A stretch of DNA of 47,114 bases, from positions 1 to 47,114 of the forward strand of contig JAZLDA010000054.1 of assembly GCA_045614505.1 (NCBI GenBank), read 5' to 3'. This document shows, piece by piece, positions 1-9,506 of the stretch. Source of the stretch: SIG607 sp045614505. GTDB taxonomy: Bacteria; Bacillota; Clostridia; Oscillospirales; Acutalibacteraceae. The notes beneath the pieces are model-generated. The model saw nothing but the letters and a program-made list of their open reading frames with translations. It was not told where the DNA came from and searched no databases. Position 1 is the stretch's first letter. Each line of letters starts with the position of its first letter. A program made the position numbers and the translations under genes.

Positions 1-78
1 TGTATATCATTGCCGCACGAGTGCGGCGTATATAATCACACAGCAAGGTGTGTATCTCTGTCGGCTTGATGATATACA
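1..78. repeat. Nested palindromic intergenic repeat element
   Basis: The outer ends, TGTATATCAT at 1-10 and ATGATATACA at 69-78, are perfect 10-base inverted repeats. Inside are a strong hairpin (GCCGCAC 12-18 / GTGCGGC 21-27) and a weaker one (CACAC 37-41 / GTGTG 48-52). A further imperfect stem follows at about 102-116 (CACGAC/GTTGTG with one G-T pair). No open reading frame is present. It resembles the short, non-coding, hairpin-rich repeats common between genes in gut Clostridia; I infer this from structure only. The left end coincides with the window edge, so the element may extend further left. Confidence 0.6.
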
Positions 79-119
79 AAACTTCGCATTGGTGTTATAC
101 ACGACTTCGTTGTGATTAC

Positions 120-147
120 TTGCCTTTTTATTTTTTTGTGATATAAT
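120..147 (+). promoter_or_regulatory. Promoter of the giant dockerin protein
   Basis: TTGCCT (120-125), a 16-base spacer, then TATAAT (142-147) preceded by TG at 139-140, an extended -10. Predicted transcription start is near 154, giving a leader of about 28 bases containing the AAGGAG site at 168-173. Confidence 0.6.
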
Positions 148-181
148 TACTATGTATAAATATATTTAAGGAGTTTTGATT

Positions 182-3100
182 ATGAAAAAGTTCGGCAAAG
201 CGCTTTTGGTTCTCCTTTTATCAGTTTTTATTACAACTCTGTTTTTAGCAAATGGTTTCTCCTTATTCGGGCAGAGTAATGTATGGGACGGAACTGTTGC
301 CTCCTACTTTAAAGGCGAGGGTACAGAGGAAAATCCCTATATTATTACTACGGCTGAGGAGTTGGCTCTTCTTTCTCAAAATGTCAGATACGGTCAAAGC
401 TATGATGACTGCTATTTTGAGCTTGGTGCAGATATAGTATTAAATGACAGCACCAACTGGCAGGAGTGGGGAAGCATTAACGAAGAAGGACATGTTATTG
501 CTCCTGTTAATACTTGGACTCCTATAGGTCTTTATGATAACTATGGTTTTAAAGGCTATTTTGACGGCAAAAATCATACCATTAGCGGTATGTATGTTAA
601 TAACATTAACGGTAAGCATTTCGGCCTTTTCGGATATGCCTATAACTACGATTATAATATAAAAAATCTTATTGTTAAAAACTCCTATGTGTTCGGAAAA
701 AACACCCATGAAGATGATTACTATGATGCTAAGGTTGGCGGTATTGTAGGCTATGGCAATGCTGAAAATTGCCATTTTTCAGGTACTGTTGTGGGTGATG
801 TAGGTCATACCTATATGGTTAACATAGGCGGTGTTGTTGGTTACGGCGCTGCTTCTAACTGCACTACACAGGGAAAAGTTTATGCTGTTGAGAAAGAATA
901 TACCACTTCATACGTTGGCGGTATCATTGGCAGAAGTATTTTTGAAGAAACCTTAAACTGTAAAAACTATGCTGAGGTAAAAGGTACTTATGTAGGCGGT
1001 ATCACTGCATACGGAGATGCTTCATACTGCGAAAACTACGGAAGCCTTTACGCAAAATCAGGTAAGGTAGGCGGTATAACCGGCGAAGGCAGAACACTTT
1101 ACTGCAAAAATTCAGGAAATATTACTGCCGAATACTGTGACTATGTTGGCGGTGTTGTGGCAGACGGAAATGTTTATAATGCCACCTCTGACGATATAAT
1201 AAATTATTGCTTTAACGAGGGCACTATTACGGCGACAAACTGCGTTAATGTGGGTGGCGTTTCGGCTGTGGGAATTGTTTGGGAAAGCTATAATGCCGGT
1301 ACAATTAATGCAAGCGGATGCACCTATGTGGGCGGTATTAACGCTTCTACGGGAGAGGTTGCCTCCTACGGCACTAATAAATGCTATAATGCAGGAATAA
1401 TTAATGCTGATGCTTGCTCTTTTGTTGCGGCAACGGTATGTGAAAATGAAAATGAAAATTTAATAAATTATGTTTACTATATCGATACCGCTTATCCTAC
1501 CGATGAATTCGGAACTAAACTAACCGATAAGCAAATGAGGAATAAGACAAACTTTGCTTATTTTAACTTTAATAAGGTGTGGGAATATGTAGATGATGCA
1601 GAATACCCCTATCCCACATTGCGTTATTTCGGTAGTAAAATTTACGGTTACGGCGTTGACCTTTATGATGGCGAAACCCTTATTTCCAGCCAGACCGTTG
1701 TTGAAAATTCTCCCTATATTTTCAGAAATCTCGACGACAAGGGCGACCTTAAGTTCTATGCCTTTGAGTGCGACGGAAAGCACTATTTCGACGGTGACAG
1801 TATTCTTATTGAAAGGGATACCGTAATTAATGCAGTATGGCAAGCAAAGAACAAGGGCACAGGAGTTTGGGACGGCAGTGTTGATACAGAGTGGCAGGGT
1901 ACAGGTAGTGAGAGCGACCCATATCTTATAACAAGCGCTGCCGAACTTGCAGGTCTTGCTCAAAAGGTAAATACAGGCGAAACCTATTCTAAAAAATTCT
2001 TTTCTTTAAAATCGGATATTCGTCTAAACACCTCTTACGATTTCGGATATTTCCTGGTAGCCGAAAACATTTGGGACCCTATAGGTAATTATATAGATGT
2101 AGTGGAAAATACTAGTGTACTTTACACCCCTGAATTCAGAGGCACCTTTAATGGAAACGGACATACTGTTTACGGTCTCTACATAAACTCCTCTAATCAT
2201 TATTTAGGACTTTTCGGATACATGGGAGAGGGCAGTATAAACGACCTTGTTATTAAGGATTCTTATATCTGTGTATTACCAAGTGAAACAGGCTATACCT
2301 ATGCAGGCTCTGTGGTGGGTTATGGCAGAAATGTCAGTGGCTGTACCTCTTATGCTGTCGTAGAATATTCTGCAAGGGGACAAAGAAAAAACTATAATAC
2401 CTACATTGGTGGTGTTTTAGGACACGCAAGTAATGTATCACAATGTGAAAACTATGGTAATTTAACCCTTTTCGGAAGAGAAGACCGTACCGATATAAAT
2501 GTTGGATTTTTTAATATGGCAGGCGTTGCAGGAAACGCTACCTATATTGACAACTCCAAAAACTACGGCAAAATAGAAATCAAAAACTACCATGTTGACG
2601 GCAACTATGCCGAAATTAATTTAAGCGGTGTGTCGGGTGATTCTTCAACCGTAACAGACTGTGAAAACCATGGTGAAATCACCTCTTGCCGTGTACAGGT
2701 TACCGAAACTCTTTCGGATTATGTAAATGTTTCGGGTATAACCTTTGAAGCCTCAAGTATAACAAACTGTATAAATACGGCGCGAATTTCAAGTAACGGT
2801 AAAAGTGCTGGTATTGTGAACTGGGCAAGAACGATAGATAATTGCACAAATACCGGTGACATTTCAGGTGGGGAAGCCTTTGGTATATGCAGTAGAACTT
2901 ACGATATAATAAACTGTGTTAACGAGGCAAATTTATCTGCAGCCTGTAAAAATAATTCTGTTCGTGCAGCCGGTATTGCTGGAGAGGCAGAAAGTGCAAT
3001 AGGCTGTACCAATAAAGGAAAAATTGACGCTTTCTTTAATAACGAAAAGCGTGACTGGGGAGAAATATTTGCTTCGGGATTAATTATCAACCTTAACGGT

Positions 3101-6100
3101 CAAGCAAATTCTACTAAGAATTATTTGGTACAGCGTTGCCAAAACCTCGGAAATGTTACGGCAAATGTGTTTGATGCACAGAACACTTCAAGCTTCCAGA
3201 TTGCAGGAATTGTCTGCAGTGCAACAGGAGAATATACTATTGACCAATGCTATAACGGCGGAGAAATATATGCAAGAAATCTCACAAGCTCTTATTATCA
3301 GGATAGCTTTGTGGGTGGTATTGCCGGAAAAGCAGATGTTAAAAATTCTTATAACTCTGCTTTAATTACAGTTATTGTGCCAAACGGAAATAGTGAATAT
3401 AGTATAGGCGGTATAGCAGGCATGGGAAGTGCTGAGAACTGCTATAATGTAGGCACCATAAGGGTTGATATTGACGGCGATGGCGAAGAAGTAACCGTTG
3501 GCGGTGTTGTAGGTGCTTCCAATAATAACGAGACAGTAGGTTCTTACTATCTTGATACATGTCTCTCAGGAGCTGCAAAATTCAATACTATCGGTATATC
3601 AAAGACTGATGCACAGTTAAGAAGCAAATCTACCTTTACAGGATATGATTTTAATAAACATTGGGAAATGGGCGGAGTAAATAATTACCCCTATCCTAAT
3701 CTTCGTTTTGTTGGAAGCGGTAAGCACCAATATTTTATAACCATTAAAGACTTTGGAAATACCGTTTCTACCGAAATGTATCTTGGCGGCAGTGTGCTGA
3801 CCTTTGAAGCCCCCATAGCAAAATCGGGATATACCTTTGCATATTTTGAAAATGAAAAGGGACAGTTTAAGGTAGGCGATACCTATACAGTTGATGGTGA
3901 TTTAACCTTTACTGCTGTATGGATTAAACATAATACGTCCGAAGCCTGGGATAAGAGCGTTATAACCGAATTTAAGGGAAGCGGCACAGAGGCTGACCCC
4001 TATCTTATTGAAAATGCTGCTCAGCTTGCCGGTCTTGCTAATCTTATAAATGAAAACAGAGACAGTGAGTACGCAACGGCTTATTATAAGCAGACAAAGG
4101 ATATTTATATAAACAGTGCATTTAACTACTCTACTACAGTTTTGACAGAAAACAGCTGGACACCTATAGGAACGAATAGTACCTATGCCTTCAAGGGTAC
4201 CTTTGACGGCAACGGCTTTACCATTTACGGACTTTATTTCAAGGATAACAGCCAGTACAAAGGACTCTTTGGCTATGCTGAGGACGCTACCTTTAAAAAT
4301 GTTAACCTTAAAAACGGCTATTTAGTTCATACAAGCGAAAATAATTATACCGCTAATATGGGCGCTTTACTCGCAAGGGGTAAAAGAATTACTGTGTCGG
4401 ATTCCAAAAACTATGTTAATATTCTTTCCTGTAAGTATGATGATACAGCAGGCGGTCTTGTGGGAATGACTGATGGTATAACAGTAGAAAATTGCGAAAA
4501 CTACGGCAGTCTTTCTGCGCAAAGGGTTGGCGGTATAGTCGGAAATATTGCTGTGCAAAACGGCGAAACCGTCACAATAAACAATTCTAAAAACTATGGA
4601 AAAATAGTAAATACCGATATTGATTACGGAGTATCGGGTGGTATTGTCGCTTATGTTGATAATGATAGAATGGAGTCCTACACTGCATACTTTGAGAACT
4701 GTCTTAACGAAGGTGAAATATATGCAAAGCGTGGTTACACAGGAGGAATTTTAGGTTATTCTAACGGCGCAACCGAAATTAAAAACTGTGAAAACAAAGG
4801 CTATATTCACGGTAGTGCTGTCGGTGGTATCGTCAGTTGCATAGGTGGAGAGTATTATTCAAGTGTTAAGGGTTGTAAAAACCAAGGAATAATTGCAGGC
4901 GAGGTAAAAGAAGACAATACAGTTGAATCCTTGGCATCAGGCATTGTGGCTTTCGCACAATTTAGCAACTATCTGACTGTCAGCGACTGCGAAAACTTCG
5001 GCGAGGTTAAATCTTTCTCTACGGCAGGCGGTATTGTAGGTGCTGCAGAAGGCGTCTATATTCACGACTGCACAAACCACGGTAATATAACCTGCCTTTC
5101 TGCCGAGGGTTATAGTACAAGCTTAGGCGGTATAGCAGGCCGTACTAAAAGAACAATTTCAAATTGTGTTAATAACGGAACTGTTATGGGTCTAAACTAT
5201 GCAGGCGGTATTGCGGGACAAAGCGCAAGCGTTAATAATTGCACTAATAACGGAAATGTTACAGCTCATGTTGCAGGCGGTATCAGTGGTAAGACTAATT
5301 CTCAGTATTATGCCTATATTGAAAAGTGCATTAATAATGCGGATGTAAACGGCAGCGAATATGCAGGCGGTATTGTAGGCGACCTCGATAATTCAGGCGA
5401 TACTATTATCAGCTGTGAAAATATGGGTACCATCACCTGTACAGGATACGGAGCAGGCGGTATAGTAGCTACCTGTGCCGGTAATATTACAAAGTGCAGT
5501 AATATAGGAACAATTAAGGGCGACTGCTACTATGTAGGCGGTATTTCAGGAAATGGTGATGTAACCCTTTCCTATAATAAGGGTAATGTTATAGGCAAAT
5601 ACTCTTATGTAGGAGGAATTGTAGGTAATGGTAGTGCAAGCGACTGCTTTAATGTATCTACAGTAGAAGGTAATGACTATGTCGGCGGTATTGCAGGCGT
5701 CGGAGATGTTTTGCGTTGCTATGTTTTAGGAGATATTAAGAGTAAAGGAAACGCCGCTTATATAACAGATGATAATGCAACCGATTGCTATTATAATGCA
5801 ACCGTAACTATAGAAAATGGTTATCGTGAGCCAACACTTAACGGCACCTATATAACAACTGATGACCTGATAATCGGCAATATGCCGGGATTTGACTTTG
5901 AAAAGGTATGGCAGCTGAGCACCGATGAAGAATATCCTTATCCCACCCTCAGAGATACTGTTTATTATGTAACCTATACCGTCACCTTCCTTGACTCTGA
6001 CGGTCAAACCGTACTTAAAGAGCAAAAGGTGAGAAAGGGTAGTTCTGCATATCCTCCCACAATTGAACCCTTTACCGATGAAAATTATGTATATGCAGTT

Positions 6101-7444
6101 GACCACTGGGAAGGAAGCTATCAAAACATTCAAAAAGCCACCTCTGTTAAAGCGGTATATAAAAAGACCGAAAAGATTAAGTTTATTGGCAGAACATTTA
6201 GTATTTCCGTGCCTTTCGGCTATTCTAAGGATAACCTTGCCGCCAAAATTGAGTCTCAGTACAGAAGAATTGTAGCCACCACAACTCACGGATACAAAAT
6301 GAATCTGGAGACTGAGTTCGATTTAAGCGGCTATGAACTGAATAAATCTGGCGAATTTATCTTTAGCGGTAAGGCTGTTATAACAGAGTCTCCTTACTAT
6401 GAAATGGCAGAGGGTGAAAGCTTTAAAATTATAGTGACCGTTAATTCCGCCCTTGATAACGAATTTGATGTTGCTGATTTAACCTATACCGAAAGTAATG
6501 GCAAAATCACTATAACAGGCTATAACGGTCTTGCTGAAGAAATAAGAATTCCCGAAACCATAAACGGCAAAGCTGTAATAAAAATCGGTGAAAATGCATT
6601 TAAGGATAATCAAAATATAACAAGCGTTTATCTTCCCGACAGTATTGAGGAAATTGGAGAAAGCGCTTTCAACAATACAGTAAATCTTGTTACTGTGTCT
6701 TTGGGTAAAAATCTTAGAATTATCGGTGCAAATGCATTTTGCAATACCTCTCTCGGCAGTATTACCCTGTACGAGGGTGTAGAGACTATCGGCGAGAACG
6801 CTTTCGGTATCTATGAGGATGAAGTTATTAAACAGTTTACCGTTTACTGTTTAAGGGACAGTGTTGCCGAAAATTATGCCAAGGAAAAGGGACTCGGTGT
6901 ATCTTATATCGAGATACAGACAAGTGAGACTACAGGCATATCTGCAACAGTATGTGAGGGAGTTACCCTTAACGCTTCAAAGGTTGTGGGCGGTGACTAC
7001 TATGAAACAGCTCAGAGTATAACCGAAAAAGCAAATGTAAGCCTCTTTGAAATCACCCTTAGCAGTGAAGACGGCACCGATGTTCAGCCCGATAATATGA
7101 TGACGGTAAGTATACCTCTGCCTGAGGGTTACGGAAAAGAAGCTAAGATTTACCGTATTAATTCAGACGGGTCTTATCTTGATATGAACGCAATATGTAA
7201 GGACGGAAAACTGGTGTTCAGCACTGCTCATCTGAGTTATTATGCCATTGTCAGCCGGGATAGCGCTGTTATAGGTGACGCAAACGGTGACGGTATATTT
7301 AATACCACCGACCTTGCTGAGCTTAAATTATTCCTTGCAGGAGTAAACGGTGAAATCTCGAAAGATGTTGACCTTAACGGTGACGGCGCAATTAATACCA
7401 CTGACCTTGCGGAAATGAAGCTTATGTTGGCTGGAGTAAAATAG
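182..7444 (+). CDS. Giant secreted GLUG-repeat, B-repeat and LRR_5 protein with C-terminal dockerin
   Basis: A secreted, apparently non-enzymatic protein of 2420 residues. The start is ATG 182 because AAGGAG at 168-173 lies 8 bases upstream; an in-frame TTG at 176 is too close to it. A Lys-rich start and hydrophobic stretch (about 1-28) form a signal peptide without a lipobox Cys. Three large modules begin near residues 35, 562 and 1255, each opening with a WDG/WDK-type motif, a G-G/S-G-T/S-E...PY-I/L-I segment and a PIG...GxFDGxxH turn, then dozens of GGI(V/T/A)G repeats (GLUG-type, beta-solenoid) with recurring Asn-Cys steps. Each module closes with YPYPT/NLR and a roughly 65-residue B-repeat-like domain (about 485-555, 1181-1248, 1927-1995). 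An LRR_5/BspA-like patch (about 2120-2226), a beta-sandwich-like segment and a two-repeat dockerin (about 2363-2420) follow. The dockerin predicts docking to a cohesin outside this window. The ligand is unknown; adhesion or polysaccharide binding is inferred. Confidence 0.88.
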   Translation: MKKFGKALLVLLLSVFITTLFLANGFSLFGQSNVWDGTVASYFKGEGTEENPYIITTAEELALLSQNVRYGQSYDDCYFELGADIVLNDSTNWQEWGSINEEGHVIAPVNTWTPIGLYDNYGFKGYFDGKNHTISGMYVNNINGKHFGLFGYAYNYDYNIKNLIVKNSYVFGKNTHEDDYYDAKVGGIVGYGNAENCHFSGTVVGDVGHTYMVNIGGVVGYGAASNCTTQGKVYAVEKEYTTSYVGGIIGRSIFEETLNCKNYAEVKGTYVGGITAYGDASYCENYGSLYAKSGKVGGITGEGRTLYCKNSGNITAEYCDYVGGVVADGNVYNATSDDIINYCFNEGTITATNCVNVGGVSAVGIVWESYNAGTINASGCTYVGGINASTGEVASYGTNKCYNAGIINADACSFVAATVCENENENLINYVYYIDTAYPTDEFGTKLTDKQMRNKTNFAYFNFNKVWEYVDDAEYPYPTLRYFGSKIYGYGVDLYDGETLISSQTVVENSPYIFRNLDDKGDLKFYAFECDGKHYFDGDSILIERDTVINAVWQAKNKGTGVWDGSVDTEWQGTGSESDPYLITSAAELAGLAQKVNTGETYSKKFFSLKSDIRLNTSYDFGYFLVAENIWDPIGNYIDVVENTSVLYTPEFRGTFNGNGHTVYGLYINSSNHYLGLFGYMGEGSINDLVIKDSYICVLPSETGYTYAGSVVGYGRNVSGCTSYAVVEYSARGQRKNYNTYIGGVLGHASNVSQCENYGNLTLFGREDRTDINVGFFNMAGVAGNATYIDNSKNYGKIEIKNYHVDGNYAEINLSGVSGDSSTVTDCENHGEITSCRVQVTETLSDYVNVSGITFEASSITNCINTARISSNGKSAGIVNWARTIDNCTNTGDISGGEAFGICSRTYDIINCVNEANLSAACKNNSVRAAGIAGEAESAIGCTNKGKIDAFFNNEKRDWGEIFASGLIINLNGQANSTKNYLVQRCQNLGNVTANVFDAQNTSSFQIAGIVCSATGEYTIDQCYNGGEIYARNLTSSYYQDSFVGGIAGKADVKNSYNSALITVIVPNGNSEYSIGGIAGMGSAENCYNVGTIRVDIDGDGEEVTVGGVVGASNNNETVGSYYLDTCLSGAAKFNTIGISKTDAQLRSKSTFTGYDFNKHWEMGGVNNYPYPNLRFVGSGKHQYFITIKDFGNTVSTEMYLGGSVLTFEAPIAKSGYTFAYFENEKGQFKVGDTYTVDGDLTFTAVWIKHNTSEAWDKSVITEFKGSGTEADPYLIENAAQLAGLANLINENRDSEYATAYYKQTKDIYINSAFNYSTTVLTENSWTPIGTNSTYAFKGTFDGNGFTIYGLYFKDNSQYKGLFGYAEDATFKNVNLKNGYLVHTSENNYTANMGALLARGKRITVSDSKNYVNILSCKYDDTAGGLVGMTDGITVENCENYGSLSAQRVGGIVGNIAVQNGETVTINNSKNYGKIVNTDIDYGVSGGIVAYVDNDRMESYTAYFENCLNEGEIYAKRGYTGGILGYSNGATEIKNCENKGYIHGSAVGGIVSCIGGEYYSSVKGCKNQGIIAGEVKEDNTVESLASGIVAFAQFSNYLTVSDCENFGEVKSFSTAGGIVGAAEGVYIHDCTNHGNITCLSAEGYSTSLGGIAGRTKRTISNCVNNGTVMGLNYAGGIAGQSASVNNCTNNGNVTAHVAGGISGKTNSQYYAYIEKCINNADVNGSEYAGGIVGDLDNSGDTIISCENMGTITCTGYGAGGIVATCAGNITKCSNIGTIKGDCYYVGGISGNGDVTLSYNKGNVIGKYSYVGGIVGNGSASDCFNVSTVEGNDYVGGIAGVGDVLRCYVLGDIKSKGNAAYITDDNATDCYYNATVTIENGYREPTLNGTYITTDDLIIGNMPGFDFEKVWQLSTDEEYPYPTLRDTVYYVTYTVTFLDSDGQTVLKEQKVRKGSSAYPPTIEPFTDENYVYAVDHWEGSYQNIQKATSVKAVYKKTEKIKFIGRTFSISVPFGYSKDNLAAKIESQYRRIVATTTHGYKMNLETEFDLSGYELNKSGEFIFSGKAVITESPYYEMAEGESFKIIVTVNSALDNEFDVADLTYTESNGKITITGYNGLAEEIRIPETINGKAVIKIGENAFKDNQNITSVYLPDSIEEIGESAFNNTVNLVTVSLGKNLRIIGANAFCNTSLGSITLYEGVETIGENAFGIYEDEVIKQFTVYCLRDSVAENYAKEKGLGVSYIEIQTSETTGISATVCEGVTLNASKVVGGDYYETAQSITEKANVSLFEITLSSEDGTDVQPDNMMTVSIPLPEGYGKEAKIYRINSDGSYLDMNAICKDGKLVFSTAHLSYYAIVSRDSAVIGDANGDGIFNTTDLAELKLFLAGVNGEISKDVDLNGDGAINTTDLAEMKLMLAGVK

Positions 7445-7457
7445 GTAATTGAGGCTT

Positions 7458-7515
7458 GGGGATAGGATTTAGGGAAAGGTGTGCCTAATGCACATTGACT
7501 TATTTCCCGATCCCC
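7458..7515. repeat. Long interrupted intergenic hairpin
   Basis: Three nested stems fold on one axis: GGGGAT 7458-7463 with ATCCCC 7510-7515, GGGAAA 7472-7477 with TTTCCC 7503-7508, and GTGC 7481-7484 with GCAC 7490-7493. No T-tract follows, so a classical terminator is unlikely. It sits between the dockerin gene and the DUF5662 gene, and could be a small repeat element or a structured processing site. Confidence 0.5.
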
Positions 7516-7537
7516 AGAGTCCGTACCGGAGGTAATT

Positions 7538-8062
7538 ATGAATTTTTTCGGACATTTAAGAACGGTTTGTAGTCACAGGCACTGTGTTATAAAGCACTGC
7601 TTTAAGGCAGGCATTCCAATGAGAGGTCTGCTACACGACCTATCAAAATTTTCTCCCACCGAGTTTATTCCCGGTGTGCGCTACTATTTAGGCACGAGAA
7701 GTCCAAATGAAGCCGAAAGAGAAGATAAAGGCTTTTCAACGGCATGGATGCACCATAAGGGCAGAAACCGTCACCACTTTGAATACTGGACTGATTACCG
7801 TCCCGAAACCAAAAGAATCGAGCCGGTTAAAATGCCTCTTGTCTTTATAAAAGAAATGTTCTGCGACAGAGTTGCGGCAAGTAAAATCTATCAGGGTAAA
7901 AACTACACCAACTCTCACCCTTACGAATACTTTTTGCGTGGCAAACCTAACAGAGTTATTCATAAAGAGTCTTCCGATTTGCTTGAAAAACTTCTTATAA
8001 TGCTTCGTGACAAGGGTGAAAAAGAAACTTTTCACTATATCAGAAAACTTAAAATATACTGA
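7538..8062 (+). CDS. DUF5662 family protein (putative His/Asp metal protein)
   Basis: A 174-residue soluble protein that I recognise as the DUF5662 family of Bacillota; its function is not established. The start ATG has GGAGG at 7528-7532, five bases upstream. Conserved-looking features are His near the N-terminus in SHRHCVIKHC, an HDLSKFSP motif and a His-rich HHKGRNRHHFEYW segment. Their spacing suggests an HD-domain-like metal site; that is inference from the pattern, not an assignment of activity. There is no signal peptide or membrane segment. It stands alone between a long hairpin upstream and the antiporter promoter downstream. Confidence 0.75.
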   Translation: MNFFGHLRTVCSHRHCVIKHCFKAGIPMRGLLHDLSKFSPTEFIPGVRYYLGTRSPNEAEREDKGFSTAWMHHKGRNRHHFEYWTDYRPETKRIEPVKMPLVFIKEMFCDRVAASKIYQGKNYTNSHPYEYFLRGKPNRVIHKESSDLLEKLLIMLRDKGEKETFHYIRKLKIY

Positions 8063-8076
8063 ATTATAAATTCCTC

Positions 8077-8105
8077 TTGAAATATTAATAGCAGAGTGTT
8101 ATAAT
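8077..8105 (+). promoter_or_regulatory. Promoter of the cation/proton antiporter
   Basis: TTGAAA (8077-8082), exactly 17 bases, then TATAAT (8100-8105). It lies between the DUF5662 stop and the antiporter start, giving a leader of about 33 bases. Confidence 0.75.
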
Positions 8106-8145
8106 TCCTAAGGTTTTAATTTTACATAAAGAAGAAGGCATTTAT

Positions 8146-9447
8146 ATGAGTATATTATTATCAGTTTCAATTTCACTTTTAGCGGGACTTATTATGACCC
8201 GTTTGTTTAAGAAATTCAAACTGCCCAGTGTAACGGCGTACCTTATTGCAGGTGTGCTTATAGGCCCTTATTGTTTGGGTCGGCTTAACATAGGCGGACT
8301 GGGCTTTAACAGTATGGAAGGTGTGGAAGCACTCGGTCTCATTTCTGAGGTTGCTCTCGGTTTTATTGCCTTTTCCATAGGCAATGAATTCAGAACAGAG
8401 GACCTTAAAAAGACCGGTAAGCAGGCGCTTGTTATCGGTGTTATTCAGGCACTTGTTGCCTGCCTGCTGGTGGATTTGTCACTTTATGTTGTTCACCGCA
8501 TTATGCCCGATGTGCTTTCTCTTCCTCAGGTAATAACTCTTGGTGCAATTGCTACTGCTACTGCTCCTGCGGCGACCCTGATGGTTGTCCGTCAGTACAA
8601 GTCGAAGGGCCCTCTTACTAAGCTTCTGCTTCCCATTGTTGCCCTTGACGATGCTGTGGGACTTATAATTTTTGCAGTTTCTTTTGGTATTTCAAAGACT
8701 TTAGTGAGCGGAAAAGTGGATATGATTTCCATTCTTGTTAATCCCATTATTGAAATTATTTGTTCACTGCTTCTTGGTGCTATAATGGGCTGGGTGCTTA
8801 CCCAACTTGAAAAGCTCTTTAACTCCAACACCAACCGTCTGAATCTTACTATTGGAGCGGTTCTTTTGACAGCATCTCTTTCGATGCTTCACTTTAGTAT
8901 CGGTCCCGTGGAAATTCATTTTTCCTCTCTTCTTACCTGTATGATGCTGGGAACGGTATTCTGCAATATCTGTCCGTTGTCTCACGACCTTATGGCGGCA
9001 AGTGATAAATGGACTTCACCGCTTTTTGCTATATTCTTTGTAATAAGCGGCGCAGAATTGGAGCTGAGCGTATTCGGCAGTCTTTCCATTGTTATTATCG
9101 GTGTGGTTTATATCGTATTCCGTTCGCTCGGTAAGTATTTTGGTGCAATGAGCAGTGCAGTTATGACAAAGTGCTCACCTCAGATATGCAAATACTTAGG
9201 TATCACGCTTTTGCCTCAGGCAGGCGTTGCCCTTGGTATGTGTACCACCGCAATGCAGCTTGGAGAGCAGGGAAATCTAATCAGAAACATCACACTTTTT
9301 GCAGTGCTTATTTATGAGCTTTTCGGTCCTGTGCTCACCCGTATGGCGCTTACCGCCGCAGGGGAAATTCATCCTATGCCCGACCACGTAAAAGAAAGAC
9401 GTACTCATAAGCTCAATGAAGCCAGTAAAATGAAAATTACTAAATAG
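8146..9447 (+). CDS. Cation:proton antiporter, CPA2/NhaP-KefB type
   Basis: A 433-residue polytopic inner-membrane protein of the Na+/H+ exchanger fold (PF00999), predicted to exchange Na+ or K+ for protons. It has about 12 hydrophobic segments. The family-typical N-terminal LPSVTAYLIAGVLIGP motif follows the first segment, and the GLISEVALGFIAFSIGNEF region matches the conserved Leu/Gly-rich helix of the family. LIVALDD-like acidic residues appear as LPIVALDDAVGL, corresponding to the usual ion-binding Asp pair. There is no C-terminal TrkA-N domain, unlike E. coli KefB/KefC. GAAGAAGG lies upstream of the ATG. It has its own promoter and a terminator after the stop, so it is probably monocistronic. 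Which ion it moves cannot be read from the sequence. Confidence 0.88.
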   Translation: MSILLSVSISLLAGLIMTRLFKKFKLPSVTAYLIAGVLIGPYCLGRLNIGGLGFNSMEGVEALGLISEVALGFIAFSIGNEFRTEDLKKTGKQALVIGVIQALVACLLVDLSLYVVHRIMPDVLSLPQVITLGAIATATAPAATLMVVRQYKSKGPLTKLLLPIVALDDAVGLIIFAVSFGISKTLVSGKVDMISILVNPIIEIICSLLLGAIMGWVLTQLEKLFNSNTNRLNLTIGAVLLTASLSMLHFSIGPVEIHFSSLLTCMMLGTVFCNICPLSHDLMAASDKWTSPLFAIFFVISGAELELSVFGSLSIVIIGVVYIVFRSLGKYFGAMSSAVMTKCSPQICKYLGITLLPQAGVALGMCTTAMQLGEQGNLIRNITLFAVLIYELFGPVLTRMALTAAGEIHPMPDHVKERRTHKLNEASKMKITK

Positions 9448-9454
9448 TAAACTG

Positions 9455-9482
9455 AAACCGCTTGATTAACTCAGGCGGTTTT
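9455..9482 (+). terminator. Intrinsic terminator after the antiporter
   Basis: Stem AAACCGC 9455-9461 / GCGGTTT 9475-9481, extended inward by TTGA/TCAG, with loop TTAAC. Only a short T-run follows, so strength is moderate. The -35 box of the next promoter lies within this hairpin. Confidence 0.65.
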
Positions 9483-9490
9483 GTTACAAT
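9462..9490 (+). promoter_or_regulatory. Promoter of the MFS-GH2 operon
   Basis: TTGATT (9462-9467), 17 bases, TACAAT (9485-9490). The -35 box is inside the preceding terminator hairpin. The predicted start near 9497 leaves only about 10 bases before the ATG at 9507. Confidence 0.55.
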
Positions 9491-9506
9491 ATAAAAGGTG
9501 ATATTT

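Noticed and set aside
1520..1963. Long minus-strand frames across the giant repeat protein and other genes (also 5726-6289, 39129-39683, 46231-46767)
   Set aside because: They lack ribosome sites and recognisable domains and lie opposite genes with clear protein families; codon bias alone produces them.
5000..5760. Possible CRISPR-like or tandem DNA repeat array, because GGCGGTATT recurs about every 80-120 bases
   Set aside because: The repeat is the codon-level image of the GGI(V/A)G protein motif, in frame and with variable third bases; spacers are coding.
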